A stretch of DNA of 64,000 nucleotides, taken from assembly GCA_021740905.1 (NCBI GenBank), contig JAIOYV010000012.1:30414-94413 (forward strand). Reading direction: 5' to 3'. A program made the position numbers and the translations under genes. Under the pieces are notes generated by a model that was not told where the DNA came from, did no database searches, and saw nothing but the letters and a program-made list of their open reading frames with translations. Shown piece by piece: positions 44,816 to 54,960 of this stretch (positions are counted from its first letter, which is position 1; the number at the start of each line of letters is the position of its first letter). The DNA is from Bacteroidales bacterium (GTDB taxonomy: Bacteria; Bacteroidota; Bacteroidia; Bacteroidales; M50B96).

Positions 44816-45137
44816 AATAGTGACAGGGTAACTTGGAGTCAACGGGGGTCACTTGGCAAAATACAGCTGGGCGGTATCCCATAAATCAATCGAAATTAGT
44901 ACCCAAAAGCCGCTTACTAATTTTAGAACTAATTTTGAAACCCATGAATTCGAGATAGGCTTAACCTACTGTAAAGCATGACCCAATGCCAATTAAATAC
45001 CACTTCCATTATTTAGAATAATACTCGAAATTGCCAAAATCATAAGGGGTTGTCATTCCCAAATGGTATTTTATTGCGTCTATCCAATTGAACAAACCAT
45101 TTCAGCAATTAAATGTTATAAAATAAAATTTTTAGGC
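44816..45137. other. Intergenic region after the broken toxin
   Basis: No gene. Two short similar strings, GTAACTTGGAGTCAA and GTCACTTGGCAAAA, lie 12-15 bases apart near 44826-44864. They may be the scar of whatever removed the toxin, but no transposase or terminal repeats are seen. Confidence 0.4.
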
Positions 45138-46751
45138 ATGAAACAGATATTTCAAATCATTGTAATCGCAGAAATTTTAATCCTTACGATACCCTCCTTT
45201 TCTCAATCTCCACAATGGATTGAGGAATTTCCAATCGGCAACACCTTGAACCCTACCATGGTCAATTCCCATCTTGTGCCCGATAATCTGGGGGGATATT
45301 ATTTTATAGGCATCAAGCAATTTAAAATGTCGTATGGTTCGGAATTTCTGGGCCATATTAGCATTTCCCGTTTCGATGATAATGGAAGCTTGCTTTTCCC
45401 AACCATCGAATGGGGCGGAAAAGCTTCAGTGCAAAAAGCCACCGCATGGGACAATGGCAACTTGCTGGTAACCGGAATGTATTACGACACTTTGATCTTG
45501 TCGAACCAGGATAGTTTTACGGTTCCTCAAAATCATCACTTTGTGTCAATTCTGAATTCATTGGGAGAAATTCTATATTCCAAGGATTTTGGCAGTGATT
45601 GGTTAAATGGTTCAACAACAATGGAAAATGGACAATACGCATTAATCAAAACAGATTTTAGCACCTTTGATGAACATATCCTCACATACAATTCGGCAAA
45701 CCAGCCCATTGATTCTATTTTACTGGATAACTTTGGATTTGTTGAAGATTTACATCTGGATAAAAATGGCAATTTTCAGATTAGTGGGTCGTGCATCAAT
45801 GCCAACGCCAGCGTAAATGGCCATGTAATTCCAACCATGTCAGGCTACAATGGTTTTATGGTTCAGTTGAAAGGATCGGACAGCATTTCCTGGTTTTTTC
45901 AATACGTGGATGTTACCTGTGTGCACAACAATGTATTATCCGGATCGGATAATTTGAACCTAATGTGCGGAAGCCTCTACACTCATACATTGATGGGCAA
46001 TGATAGTATCCCGGGGCCCTTGCTCCCCTGTTACGGAGGGGCCGATTTTTATCTGGCAGCCCTCGATTCAATGGGTACAATTAATTGGGTTTTGGATACT
46101 CCCAATGATAATGGGAATGGAAATTTCCAAGTGGCCCGCAATCAGGCCATAGCACAATATGAGGAGGATTTTGTTGTATTAGGTGAGTTTTTAGGCGATA
46201 GCACAATTTGGCCGGGTGGTCATTCCATAACAGACACCGTCAATTTTGCTTATTCCGAAGGAACGCCAGCATTGCTTTTTGTTTCGAAAGATGGGCAAGT
46301 TACCGGTTCAAAACTCTTTAAAGGAGGACTTGGGCTTTACCTTCATGATATTCAGACAGACAACAACGGCAATATCTACATAAGCGGGTTGACAAACCAA
46401 CCCGCACAGTTTGATGACCTTACTATTGATGCTGATTTTACCAATCAGAAATTATTTGTAATGAAACTGGCCATGGGAACAACGTCCATTTCGAAGGCCC
46501 CAAACTCACAAGGATTCTTGATATATCCAAATCCGGCTAATGAAGAGGTCTCGATCCAATTGAACGGGCAATTGACAGATGATCTCATGGTAAAAATTTT
46601 TGATTCCAGTGGCAGAGTTGTCCATCAGGAAAATATTTCCACCACATCAGAAAAAATCAAACTGGACATAAATGGAATTCAGCCAGGGATATATTTTATC
46701 AAACTGGACAACAATCAACTAAGCAATAGTGCAAAATTGATTATCGAATAA
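45138..46751 (+). CDS. Secreted protein with T9SS type A sorting domain
   Basis: A 537-residue exported protein. The start is ATG 45138, where a signal peptide begins (cleavage near PSFSQ, residue 23); the longer frame has no leader. The middle is made of beta-rich segments with repeating phrases such as [30 protein letters not shown] and [15 protein letters not shown], which looks like a propeller or SBBP-type repeat protein. The C-terminal 80 residues are a T9SS type A domain: [15 protein letters not shown] ... [11 protein letters not shown]. Function is unknown. It lies 95 bases before yebC but is unrelated to it. Confidence 0.86.
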   Translation: MKQIFQIIVIAEILILTIPSFSQSPQWIEEFPIGNTLNPTMVNSHLVPDNLGGYYFIGIKQFKMSYGSEFLGHISISRFDDNGSLLFPTIEWGGKASVQKATAWDNGNLLVTGMYYDTLILSNQDSFTVPQNHHFVSILNSLGEILYSKDFGSDWLNGSTTMENGQYALIKTDFSTFDEHILTYNSANQPIDSILLDNFGFVEDLHLDKNGNFQISGSCINANASVNGHVIPTMSGYNGFMVQLKGSDSISWFFQYVDVTCVHNNVLSGSDNLNLMCGSLYTHTLMGNDSIPGPLLPCYGGADFYLAALDSMGTINWVLDTPNDNGNGNFQVARNQAIAQYEEDFVVLGEFLGDSTIWPGGHSITDTVNFAYSEGTPALLFVSKDGQVTGSKLFKGGLGLYLHDIQTDNNGNIYISGLTNQPAQFDDLTIDADFTNQKLFVMKLAMGTTSISKAPNSQGFLIYPNPANEEVSIQLNGQLTDDLMVKIFDSSGRVVHQENISTTSEKIKLDINGIQPGIYFIKLDNNQLSNSAKLIIE

Positions 46752-46797
46752 GCTCTATCCTGATGTAAAAAAATCAAATCATTTCCATTTTCCTTCT

Positions 46798-46805
46798 TAC
46801 TTTTG
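46798..46805 (+). promoter_or_regulatory. Putative -7 box (TACTTTTG) before yebC
   Basis: TAnnTTTG match 40 bases before the yebC start codon. Confidence 0.42.
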
Positions 46806-46845
46806 CGCCGCAAAAAAAGTAAAAACAAATTTAATCGAAATAGAA

Positions 46846-47556
46846 ATGGGAAGAGCTTTTGAATACCGCAAGGCTTCTAAGATGAAGAGATGGGGAAAGA
46901 TGTCAACATTATTCCCCCGATTGGGAAAAGCCATAACAATGGCTGCCAAAGAGGGAGGCCCCGATCCTGACATGAATTCCACTTTGCGGACGGCCATACA
47001 AAATGCCAAGGCGCAAAACATGCCCAAAGACAATATCGATTCGGCCATCAAGCGAGCTGCAGGAAAAGATGCTGCAACCTTTACCGAAATCAATTACGAA
47101 GGCAAAGGTCCTCATGGGGTATTGATTTTTGTTGAATGTGCAACTGACAATACGAATCGTACGGTAGCTAATATAAAATCCTATTTCACAAAGGTTGGCG
47201 GATCGCTCGTACCCACCGGATCCCTGGAATTTATGTTTACCCGACAGGCCGTATTTGAGTTCGAGAAAACCGAGGAGATTGATGTCGAAAGCCTTGAACT
47301 AGAATTGATCGATGCCGGTCTCGAAGAAATTGAGGTAGATGAAGACACTGTTTATGCTTACGGCAGCTATACCAGTTTTGGGAATCTATCGAAAGCCTTC
47401 GAGGACCTAAAAATCGATATCAAAAAAGCCAACTTACAGCGATTCCCAACTTCCCCGGTAGAATTCACAGAAGAACAAATGATCGATATCGACAAGTTGA
47501 TCGACAAGATTGATGAAGATGATGACGTGCAGGCAGTGTACACGAATATTGGGTAG
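46846..47556 (+). CDS. yebC: YebC/TACO1-type protein
   Basis: A 236-residue YebC family protein, now linked to translation of proline-rich stretches and formerly called a transcriptional regulator. Conserved openings are [20 protein letters not shown] and [20 protein letters not shown], then [14 protein letters not shown], and the [17 protein letters not shown] stretch. The normal family signature begins GHSKWAN; here it is replaced by the GRAFEYRK variant seen in Bacteroidota. Monocistronic, with a good -7 box upstream. Confidence 0.95.
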   Translation: MGRAFEYRKASKMKRWGKMSTLFPRLGKAITMAAKEGGPDPDMNSTLRTAIQNAKAQNMPKDNIDSAIKRAAGKDAATFTEINYEGKGPHGVLIFVECATDNTNRTVANIKSYFTKVGGSLVPTGSLEFMFTRQAVFEFEKTEEIDVESLELELIDAGLEEIEVDEDTVYAYGSYTSFGNLSKAFEDLKIDIKKANLQRFPTSPVEFTEEQMIDIDKLIDKIDEDDDVQAVYTNIG

Positions 47557-47875
47557 TGAGAACCTGGAATATACTGCCATAAATATATTGGGTACACCTA
47601 CTGTGAAATAGTAGGATTTGGAGTAATGGAGTGATGGAGAATTGGAGAGCATTTGGCCAACCACCCTCCTAATACTCCATCGCTTCAATGGCATACTTGA
47701 ATCCAGTCTAAAAAGTCATCGGATGACTCTTGTTGAAAATATTCCCAAAATAGCATAGATGTGTCTCCATATTTTGAGGGGCTACCGGAATAGTAACAGA
47801 TTTCTCCCTACACTCATAATGACAAAAGGAATAGTTTTAGGATTAATCCTTGTTCTTAAATCATATTTGATCGTG
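47557..47875. other. Intergenic region with dispersed repeat
   Basis: 319 bases without a gene between convergent yebC and the peroxidase; it contains the second copy of the dispersed inverted-repeat element. Confidence 0.55.
47618..47705. repeat. GGAGTAATGGAGTGATGGAG inverted repeat, dispersed element copy 2
   Basis: The left arm GGAGTAATGGAGTGATGGAG (47621-47640) faces CTCCTAATACTCCATCGCTT (from about 47672). Between them is TTTGGCCAACCACC. The right half matches 14187-14247 closely in order and spacing, including the trailing GGCATACTT. Confidence 0.65.
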
Positions 47876-48973
47876 TCACAAACTCATCTGCGGCTTCGGT
47901 GTCTTATTGGTCGAAGGTGGCAACACCGGCAACTGAAGTGCATCCGCTGGAATTGTGCCTGTAAGTGACTGCATCCAGGCCGTAATCAGGTCAAGCTCTT
48001 CCTCTGTTAAATCTTTTTTCAACTGGGTTTTTGCAATAATCCGGTTGGCCTCGCGTAAATCCCATACCGAGCCATCGTGAAAATATGGGTAGGTCCTGGC
48101 AATATTCAACAAGCCTGGCACCTTGAATTTGAATTTGTCGGCCTCGTTGCCGGTCACACCAAACAATCCTTCATCGGGTTTTTCGCTACCTGTATAGTCC
48201 CAGTAAGGTTCAACCTGGTGGCCAAACTTTTGAAAGTTACGTGCTCCCAATGCCGGCCCGGTGTGACAGATAATACAACCTGTTCGGATAAACAAATCCA
48301 GGCCCTTCTTTTCTTTCTCGTTTAGGGCGGCAGCATCGCCTTTCAAATAAGAATCGAAAGGGCCAGGTGTCAGCAAAAGCCTCTCGAAAGCACCAATGGC
48401 TTTGCCAATGTTGATTAGGGTGAGAGGCTGGTCTTCGTCTGGAAATGCCAGCTTAAAACGATCTTGATATTCGGGAATGCTGGCAATGCGTTCTACAGCA
48501 ATTTCTTCATGGGGCATGGCCATCTCCACCGGGTTCATTACTGGGCCGGTGGCTTGCTCCTCCACGTCTTTGGCACGGCCATCCCAGAACTGCGAGAAAT
48601 GCAGGGCAGCGTTCAACACGGTCGGCGAGTTGCGAGTGCCAAGTTGTCCGGCAAACCCAACCGACAACGAGTTATTGTCTACACCATAGGTGGAAAGATT
48701 GTGGCACGAATTACAACTTATCGAGTTGCTCAACGACAGGCGGGTGTCAAAATAGAGCATCCTCCCAAGTTCTATTTTTTCGGCCAGATATGGGTTGTCA
48801 ACATTCGAAGCACTATCGGGGATAGGTTGGAAATAATTCGCAGCCAAAACAAACAGAGCCTTGTCCTGTTCACTCATAGGAGTTGTTGCTTCCTTTGACT
48901 GGCTTTTTTGTTCGCAGGAAATAATCCCCGCAAGTAATGCAATCATCAATACATTGATTAGTAATCTTTTCAT
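47876..48973 (-). CDS. Di-heme cytochrome-c peroxidase lipoprotein
   Basis: A 365-residue MauG/CcpA-type di-heme peroxidase that reduces hydrogen peroxide using cytochrome electrons. A lipobox GIISC at residues 16-20 anchors it to a membrane facing the periplasm. Heme-binding CxxCH motifs are CNSCH (residues 87-91) and CIICH (233-237). The first is preceded by LGRMLYFDTRLSLS; the second lies in FIRTGCIICHTGPA. Length is normal for the family. The heptose-phosphate adenylyltransferase gene ends 3 bases upstream, so the two may share a transcript. Confidence 0.93.
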   Translation of the reverse strand: MKRLLINVLMIALLAGIISCEQKSQSKEATTPMSEQDKALFVLAANYFQPIPDSASNVDNPYLAEKIELGRMLYFDTRLSLSNSISCNSCHNLSTYGVDNNSLSVGFAGQLGTRNSPTVLNAALHFSQFWDGRAKDVEEQATGPVMNPVEMAMPHEEIAVERIASIPEYQDRFKLAFPDEDQPLTLINIGKAIGAFERLLLTPGPFDSYLKGDAAALNEKEKKGLDLFIRTGCIICHTGPALGARNFQKFGHQVEPYWDYTGSEKPDEGLFGVTGNEADKFKFKVPGLLNIARTYPYFHDGSVWDLREANRIIAKTQLKKDLTEEELDLITAWMQSLTGTIPADALQLPVLPPSTNKTPKPQMSL

Positions 48974-48976
48974 TTT

Positions 48977-49471
48977 TTAATCCTCCATTTTAATCTTGTT
49001 AATTATGTTTGATGTGGAAAATCCTTCCACAAAACTGATGGTTTTTATGTGTCCGTGTTTGGCCATCAGGATATCGTAGCCCACAATGTCTTCGGGGTGG
49101 TAGTCGCTGCCTTTCACCAAAATGTCGGGCTGGATCCGCTTGATGAGTTCGTAGGGAGTGTCGTCATCAAAAAAAACCACCAGGTCGACAAAGAAAAAAG
49201 AAGCCATGATCATGGCCCGGCTCTGTTCGTCCTGGATAGGGCGGGTCATTCCTTTTAGCCTTTGCACCGATGCATCGGTGTTTAGTCCCACAACCAACAC
49301 ATCGCCCAGGCTCGCAGCTTTGGAGAGGTAATCCACATGGCCCCGGTGGATGAGGTCAAAGCATCCGTTTGTGAACACAATTTTCTTGTTTTCCCTTTGC
49401 CACGCAGGAAGGATGCCTGGTAGTTGATAGACAGTGGCAATTTTTGCCAGCATATCGGAATACTTTTTCAT
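48977..49471 (-). CDS. hldE: D-glycero-beta-D-manno-heptose 1-phosphate adenylyltransferase
   Basis: A 164-residue nucleotidyltransferase that activates heptose phosphate with ATP for lipopolysaccharide core or surface glycan synthesis. The cytidylyltransferase-type signature is KIVFTNGCFDLIHRGHVDYL, with the HxGH site as HRGH. Other conserved parts are DVLVVGLNTDASVQRLKG and DILVKGSDY; the ending GFSTSNIINKI binds substrate. It is the stand-alone C-terminal half of E. coli HldE; the kinase half is not in the window. The start is ATG 49471. Confidence 0.93.
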   Translation of the reverse strand: MKKYSDMLAKIATVYQLPGILPAWQRENKKIVFTNGCFDLIHRGHVDYLSKAASLGDVLVVGLNTDASVQRLKGMTRPIQDEQSRAMIMASFFFVDLVVFFDDDTPYELIKRIQPDILVKGSDYHPEDIVGYDILMAKHGHIKTISFVEGFSTSNIINKIKMED

Positions 49472-49799
49472 AGTCAGTTTTTTAGAGAGATCAAATATAA
49501 GAAAAGGAAAGGGAAAAGCTGCGAGCTTAACCATTAAAAAAATCTGTTATTCACAATGAAAGACTAGCGAATTAGCTTAGGCATGTCGATTGAGGATTGT
49601 TCCTCGATAACTTCTTGGCCATTTCGATAAGCCAAGTGAATCGGTCGGATTGCCTCAAAACCTCACTTTGTACGAATAAAGTAAATACGAATTCAGCTTT
49701 TAACTGTATTTTGTGAGTTTAAACTCCGTGGTGCTTTGTGGCATTATATGTAATTTTACCCCATTAATTTAATATTGAAGAAATTCAAGGAGATATTCT
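49472..49799. other. Intergenic region, nothing recognised
   Basis: 328 bases between divergent genes. No gene, terminator or clear promoter box is seen. Confidence 0.5.
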
Positions 49800-52700
49800 A
49801 TGAAAAAGATTTTATTCACTTTTACTATAATTCTGTTCGTCCAATTGATAATTGCCCAGGACACACTGGTTGTTCAAACTTTCACCTTCGATTCCATCAC
49901 CACACGGAGAGGCGTTTTCCAGTTTCCCGATTCGACCCACAACTACCGCAAAGTGTTGATGGAATATACACTAAAATGCGATGCCGCCACTACGCATGAT
50001 CAGTTCGATTGTGGTGAATGGGATTATCTCACTTACACTTATGTGTATGATCATACGGGTGAATTGGATTCCACCCTATATGAGCATCCCAGGTATAAAA
50101 TGGTGAATACCGTTTGGGATACAATAGCGTACACAACGGAATGGCCTTATATTGTCAATCAGGAATACCAGCAATACCTCGTGGTCGATTCCATTGTCGG
50201 CGAATCGAATTTCAGCATAGGAAGCTCCCCAACTATTTTTCCTTTACCCGGCTTTGGGTCCGAGCCTGAAGGCAGGGTCCAGTTTTATTATAGTGCAGCT
50301 GATTTGTTGCAAACTGGCATGTTGCCCGGAGAAATTGATATGCTAAAATTAAAATTTGAAGGCAGTGCTCAACATATCCCCAACCTGACCATCAAACTAA
50401 AAAATGATACAATAAACACTACCGAGAATGGATTTGACAATTCAGGCCTCACCGAGGTGTATAAAAAAGATACCGATATTGATCCATCCGACTGGCAAAC
50501 TTTCAACTTTAAACAAGCTTTCAATTGGGACGGGGTTTCCGGGATTTTGGTTGAACTAAGCTTTACTGGCAAATATCAATTGGGACCGATATTGATCTAT
50601 GGTGCAGCGGGCACAAACACATCCTGCGTTTACACAAGCGAATCGGATCATTTCATCAAAATAGATGGACAAAAGTATGTGAGTGTTGATATCGACAGCA
50701 TGGCCGGTCTTATCGACAATGAAATCACAATTACATTCTGGCAATATGGCGACCCCGCTATTCAACCTCAAAGCGATCATATTTTTGAGGCGAGAAATGC
50801 AAGTAACCAAAGAGTATTAAATTCGCACCTGCCCTGGGGCAATGGTAATGTATATTGGGATGCAGGAAACACCGGATCGAATTACGACAGGATTTACAAA
50901 GCTGCCGATACCAGCCAATATGCCGGACAATGGAATCACTGGGCGATGACAAAAAATGCTACCACTGGCTTTATGCGCATTTATCTGAATGGTCAACTTT
51001 GGTACGAGGAATCGGGCAAAACCAAAACAATGACAGGGATTACAAAATTCAATATTGGTGCAAATGGCGATAATACCACGTTTTACGATGGCTATATCGA
51101 CGAGTTTACCATTTTCAGCAAAGAACTGCCCGATACTATTATTCAGGAGTACATGAACCGGAAGATCGATCCCAGCCATCCTTTTGCTGCCAACCTACTG
51201 GCATCCATTTATTTCGATGAGGGTGCAGGTTATATGGCAGAAGATTTGTCAGGTGTAGGAAGCAATGCAGTATTGATGGGGGCACCACAATGGGGCACTT
51301 TGCCTGGAGATCAACTCCGAATGAATTCCACAAGCAACAACATGTTGCCCAATATTATTTTTGTGCAGGGCGAATATCTTTCTCATATAGATTCAACGGT
51401 TTCTGTTGATACCTCTTGTGTCAGCCCAATGTCGGTAGTAGAATATACCGTTGGGAATAATGAATTTACGCCTATGGATACAAGTTGGGTTTTTCTGGCT
51501 GGTTGGCAGTATGTGTACAATCCGGCCAACCAAGTGATCGATTCAAACTACTTCGCTCCTGCAGATCAATACATCAACTCGACAATTTCGTATTATGGCG
51601 AGCCTTTCGAAGTAATCGACCGCTACGAGATTGGTCGTTTCATTACCCCTTATGGGATTGGTCTTACACTCGGCCCAAATGGTTTTACCTGGCTCTATGA
51701 CGTGACGGATTATGCCTTCCTTTTGAATGATGGCGTAGACATCTCGGCAGGGAACCAACAGGAGTTGTTGGATGTGAAGTTCATTATGATTGAAGGAACC
51801 CCTCCCCGCGACTTTGTGGAACTGACACGCCCCTGGGGGCAAATGGGATCGAAAAGCTACAAGGCACTGGACAACGACGATGCGATGAAAAACAAAACCG
51901 TTGCATTGAATCCTCTAGCATCCACTTTTAAAATGAAAACCCGGTTGACCGGACATGGGCATAATACCTCTACAGGAAGTTATCCCCATTGTTGCGAGTG
52001 GTGGGACAACACACACTACCTTATGGTAAACTCCGATACGGTAAGTGAATGGCATATTTGGGAAACCTACGATTGCGCCCAAAACCCGGTTTATCCCCAA
52101 GGCGGAACATGGCCTGGTTCGCGCGAAGGTTGGTGCCCTGGCGACAAAGTGAAAGAATATGAGTTCGAGATTACCGATTATGTGACCGGTTCATCTGTTG
52201 ATGTAGATTATGAAATATCGGATGTGCCTTCATTCAACCCTGGAATGGGAAACGGAAATTATGTGATGGCTATGCACTTGTTTCAATACGGAGCACCCAA
52301 CTTCACCCTCGATGCTGAGATTGTAGATGTGATAAGCCCTAACCTATTTGGCTACCAATCGCGCAAAAACCCGGTTTGCGACGGGGCAGAAGTGGTCATC
52401 CGAAATTCCGGGGCCACACCCATAACAAGCCTTGTATTTACCTATAAAGTGTCCGGGGGCCTGAGCCAACAATATACCTGGACCGGGTACCTAGAGTTTA
52501 TGCAAAAAGAAATTGTCAACCTCCCTGTCCCCGGTGTGGAATTCTGGCTTGGGAATGGCGATAATGTCTTTGAAGTAAGTGTTTCGACCCCCAACAATGG
52601 CATCGACCAATATGCCGATAACGATTATTACCGAACTAAGTTTGAAATCCCCCCGGTGTACAACGATAATTTTATTATCATGTACATTACAAATCATTTT

Positions 52701-53252
52701 CCCGAGGACAATTACTATGAAATAAAGGACATCAATGGGAATATCGTAGCCAGCCGGTACACTGCCGTGGCAGACACAACCTACAACGACACACTAAACC
52801 TGCCCCCTGGTTGTTACACTTTTGAGTTTTACGACACAGGGCACGATGGTTTATATTACTATTTCTATTCCGATCAGGGTACCGGTCACCTGCGCTTTAA
52901 AAAGATGAACGGAGTTACATTAAAGATGTTTGAGCCTGATTTTGGCTACAAGATACACCAGGCATTTGTCTTAGCCGAAAGTATTTCGATCCATTCAACG
53001 GAAGATGAACAAATTATCCAGGTGTTCCCCAACCCTGCGCACGACAATATATATGTTGATGTGAGCGGATACACGGGTGAGATTGAAATTCTCTTACTCG
53101 ATTTCACTGGCCGCAAAATCTACTCGAAAATTAGCTGGATTGAGAATTCGGCTACCGAAACAATCCAATTGAACAGCCTCGCTCCCGGTGCTTATTTGAT
53201 AAGGGCCACCGGTGAAGGATTGAATTACTCGAAACAGATTATTGTGCAGTAG
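49800..53252 (+). CDS. PNGase F-like secreted protein with LamG-like insert and T9SS domain
   Basis: An 1150-residue exported protein. Signal peptide residues 1-19. Residues about 25-290 match the N-terminal domain of peptide-N-glycosidase F: FTFDSITTRRGVFQFPD and the DQFDCGEWDYLTYTYVYD segment, whose CGEWD resembles the motif holding the PNGase F catalytic aspartate. About 290-480 is an LamG/concanavalin-like domain (NEITITFWQYGD, YDGYIDEFTIFSKEL). About 700-800 returns to PNGase F-type sequence: RLTGHGHNT, YPHCCEWWDNTHYLMVN, NPVYPQGGTWPGSREGWCPG. The C-terminus is a T9SS type A domain (VFPNPAHDNIYVDV). Predicted to remove N-glycans from glycoproteins outside the cell (inference). Confidence 0.85.
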   Translation: MKKILFTFTIILFVQLIIAQDTLVVQTFTFDSITTRRGVFQFPDSTHNYRKVLMEYTLKCDAATTHDQFDCGEWDYLTYTYVYDHTGELDSTLYEHPRYKMVNTVWDTIAYTTEWPYIVNQEYQQYLVVDSIVGESNFSIGSSPTIFPLPGFGSEPEGRVQFYYSAADLLQTGMLPGEIDMLKLKFEGSAQHIPNLTIKLKNDTINTTENGFDNSGLTEVYKKDTDIDPSDWQTFNFKQAFNWDGVSGILVELSFTGKYQLGPILIYGAAGTNTSCVYTSESDHFIKIDGQKYVSVDIDSMAGLIDNEITITFWQYGDPAIQPQSDHIFEARNASNQRVLNSHLPWGNGNVYWDAGNTGSNYDRIYKAADTSQYAGQWNHWAMTKNATTGFMRIYLNGQLWYEESGKTKTMTGITKFNIGANGDNTTFYDGYIDEFTIFSKELPDTIIQEYMNRKIDPSHPFAANLLASIYFDEGAGYMAEDLSGVGSNAVLMGAPQWGTLPGDQLRMNSTSNNMLPNIIFVQGEYLSHIDSTVSVDTSCVSPMSVVEYTVGNNEFTPMDTSWVFLAGWQYVYNPANQVIDSNYFAPADQYINSTISYYGEPFEVIDRYEIGRFITPYGIGLTLGPNGFTWLYDVTDYAFLLNDGVDISAGNQQELLDVKFIMIEGTPPRDFVELTRPWGQMGSKSYKALDNDDAMKNKTVALNPLASTFKMKTRLTGHGHNTSTGSYPHCCEWWDNTHYLMVNSDTVSEWHIWETYDCAQNPVYPQGGTWPGSREGWCPGDKVKEYEFEITDYVTGSSVDVDYEISDVPSFNPGMGNGNYVMAMHLFQYGAPNFTLDAEIVDVISPNLFGYQSRKNPVCDGAEVVIRNSGATPITSLVFTYKVSGGLSQQYTWTGYLEFMQKEIVNLPVPGVEFWLGNGDNVFEVSVSTPNNGIDQYADNDYYRTKFEIPPVYNDNFIIMYITNHFPEDNYYEIKDINGNIVASRYTAVADTTYNDTLNLPPGCYTFEFYDTGHDGLYYYFYSDQGTGHLRFKKMNGVTLKMFEPDFGYKIHQAFVLAESISIHSTEDEQIIQVFPNPAHDNIYVDVSGYTGEIEILLLDFTGRKIYSKISWIENSATETIQLNSLAPGAYLIRATGEGLNYSKQIIVQ

Positions 53253-53279
53253 TTTCAGTCGGTTTATCCTCCGAAGCTA

Positions 53280-53395
53280 TAGTGTAGGAGGGCAGTCGGC
53301 AGTCGGCAGTTCACAGTCGGAAGATGGCAGACGGTGTGGGCAGATTTCAGTCTTCAGTCTTCAGGTCTCAGTCGGCATGGTATAGTGGAAAATTG
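53280..53395. repeat. Degenerate CAGTCGGCAGTC / CAGTCTTCAGTC repeat array
   Basis: CAGTCGGCAGTCGGCAGTTC (from about 53291) and CAGTCTTCAGTCTTCAG (about 53348) are tandem runs of a 7-base unit with drift. The same unit is found at 19393-19440. Confidence 0.6.
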
Positions 53396-53465
53396 GATGA
53401 AGTGTGGGATTATAAAGAATATGGTTGGATTCAAAATAAAAACGACATAATTAGATAAACGAAAA

Positions 53466-53822
53466 ATGGGATTGATACAGATCGAGGATATGGAGTTTTA
53501 TGCCTTTCACGGGCATTTCAAAGAAGAACAAATTGTGGGCAACAAGTTTTTGGTCGATATTTCGCTGGATGTCGATTGCACCAAACCTGCCGAGAGCGAT
53601 TCACTGAAGGATGCTGTGGATTACCAAAAAGTGTATCGTTTGATAAAACACGAGATGACCCAAAAATCCTTTCTTCTCGAAAATATATGCAAGCGCTTGT
53701 TGGATGTGGTGTTTCAGAATTTTCCGGAAGTGCGCAAAGCCACCATCAAAGTACGTAAGATGAACCCCCCAATGGGCGGGCGGATTGGTAGTGTTAGCGT
53801 GATGTTGGAGAGGGAATGGTGA
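53466..53822 (+). CDS. folB: Dihydroneopterin aldolase
   Basis: Folate synthesis: splits dihydroneopterin into 6-hydroxymethyl-dihydropterin and glycolaldehyde. The 118-residue length is normal. Key parts are EFYAFHGHFKEEQ with catalytic Glu, NKFLVDISLDVD, VDYQKVYRLIK, FLLENICKRLLD and IKVRKMNPPMGG with the catalytic Lys. No other folate gene is near. Confidence 0.95.
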   Translation: MGLIQIEDMEFYAFHGHFKEEQIVGNKFLVDISLDVDCTKPAESDSLKDAVDYQKVYRLIKHEMTQKSFLLENICKRLLDVVFQNFPEVRKATIKVRKMNPPMGGRIGSVSVMLEREW

Positions 53823-53962
53823 GGGAAGTGTCGTGTCCTTGTAAAAAAATCGGGCAAAAAAGAAATGGAATTTTATATATCAAATGAAAATCAAGGCTAA
53901 TAAGGTTGTACCGTCAAATTTTCTAGTGAATTGTTATTATTTTCCCATCACAAATAAAAATT

Positions 53963-54589
53963 TTATCTATTTGCATCCTCTGGAAGTCTACATAAATGAA
54001 ATGATAATTTAAAAATAAATAAATAATAACCAAACAAATCCATTGATTCAATTCTATTGTCATGTATGTCTTCTTTGAGAAGGATTAACTCAGAATTTTC
54101 AATAATTGAAATATCATCCAAATATGCAACATACTCCACGCTGGTTTTGGTTGGTGGTAGATAAAATACATTCGAATATTGCTGGTTTTTGATTTTTGTT
54201 AAGATCTCGGCTGCATTTTCCACTTCCAGTTCATTCATACTTTCTATAAAAGCATTTAATGTGATGACTTTGGCTACAATTACTTTTTTGGGAATATTCC
54301 TTTTATGTGTTTCAAAAACATCACATGTATTTGATAATAACAAGGCATCAAAGTACTCCTTGTTATACATTTTTGTTTCCGAATTGAAAACTGGAAATCT
54401 TAATTCCTTAATTAAATCACCTTGTAAAAAATATGAATTAGAATTAGATAAATAAAACTCAGTATAAAACTTATCATTTTCAGTATTCTGATGTATGAAT
54501 TGTTTCAATCCCTCCCTTAACCTATTTTTCTTTTGTGGTGCTAATTCAGGGGGTAATAATCTATTTATTTCATCTATCGAGAATTCCAT
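53963..54589 (-). CDS. Uncharacterised protein, third gene of TIGR04255 unit
   Basis: I do not recognise this 208-residue family. No signal peptide or membrane helix until a weakly hydrophobic C-terminus (GYYLFIFKLSFHL). The notable motif is FDALLLSNTCDVFETHKRNI, where S-N-T-C-D may be an active or structural site. It is followed by KVIVAKVITLNAF and by VFYLPP. It starts 12 bases after the 119-residue gene, in a tight three-gene unit. Base composition is visibly AT-richer than neighbouring housekeeping genes, suggesting acquisition (inference). Confidence 0.7.
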   Translation of the reverse strand: MEFSIDEINRLLPPELAPQKKNRLREGLKQFIHQNTENDKFYTEFYLSNSNSYFLQGDLIKELRFPVFNSETKMYNKEYFDALLLSNTCDVFETHKRNIPKKVIVAKVITLNAFIESMNELEVENAAEILTKIKNQQYSNVFYLPPTKTSVEYVAYLDDISIIENSELILLKEDIHDNRIESMDLFGYYLFIFKLSFHLCRLPEDANR

Positions 54590-54600
54590 AATAATATTGC

Positions 54601-54960
54601 CTAAAGCCGATTTTTCATTATAGGATGAGATTTTCCAGATTTTTTTATTGCCAATTCAAGTGCTTCCTTTGCAATACCATCAATAGGTATGCTTCCTTTG
54701 AATAATTCCTTCGATAAATAATGAATAGAAATATTATTATTATCAATTACAAAAAGTTGTTCCAGATGTTTATTATGTGGAAACAGTAATAAGGATGAGT
54801 TTTGGGTAATCTTATATTGGTTTCCAGCTTCTGGAAATAAAAAGTAATTATTCGGGTCTGGAAATTCATATTCTTTACCTTTTGTACAATCCACCAATGT
54901 GATTGAAGGATTAAACTGATGGAGATTAATATCTGTACCTATATTCGCAGCAATTATCAT
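54601..54960 (-). CDS. Uncharacterised protein, second gene of TIGR04255 unit
   Basis: A 119-residue protein of unknown family. It opens MIIAANIGTDINLHQFNPSI and contains a beta-rich centre (NYFLFPEAGNQYKITQNSSL), then a helical tail ending GIAKEALELAIKKSGKSHP. No catalytic motif is recognised. Its ATG overlaps the stop of the upstream TIGR04255 gene by four bases (ATGA), typical of translational coupling, and the third gene follows after 11 bases. Confidence 0.7.
   Translation of the reverse strand: MIIAANIGTDINLHQFNPSITLVDCTKGKEYEFPDPNNYFLFPEAGNQYKITQNSSLLLFPHNKHLEQLFVIDNNNISIHYLSKELFKGSIPIDGIAKEALELAIKKSGKSHPIMKNRL

Noticed and set aside
44816..44870. Possible insertion sequence scar with repeated GT-ACTTGG strings
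   Set aside because: No transposase remnant, terminal inverted repeats or target duplication is visible; kept only as a note.
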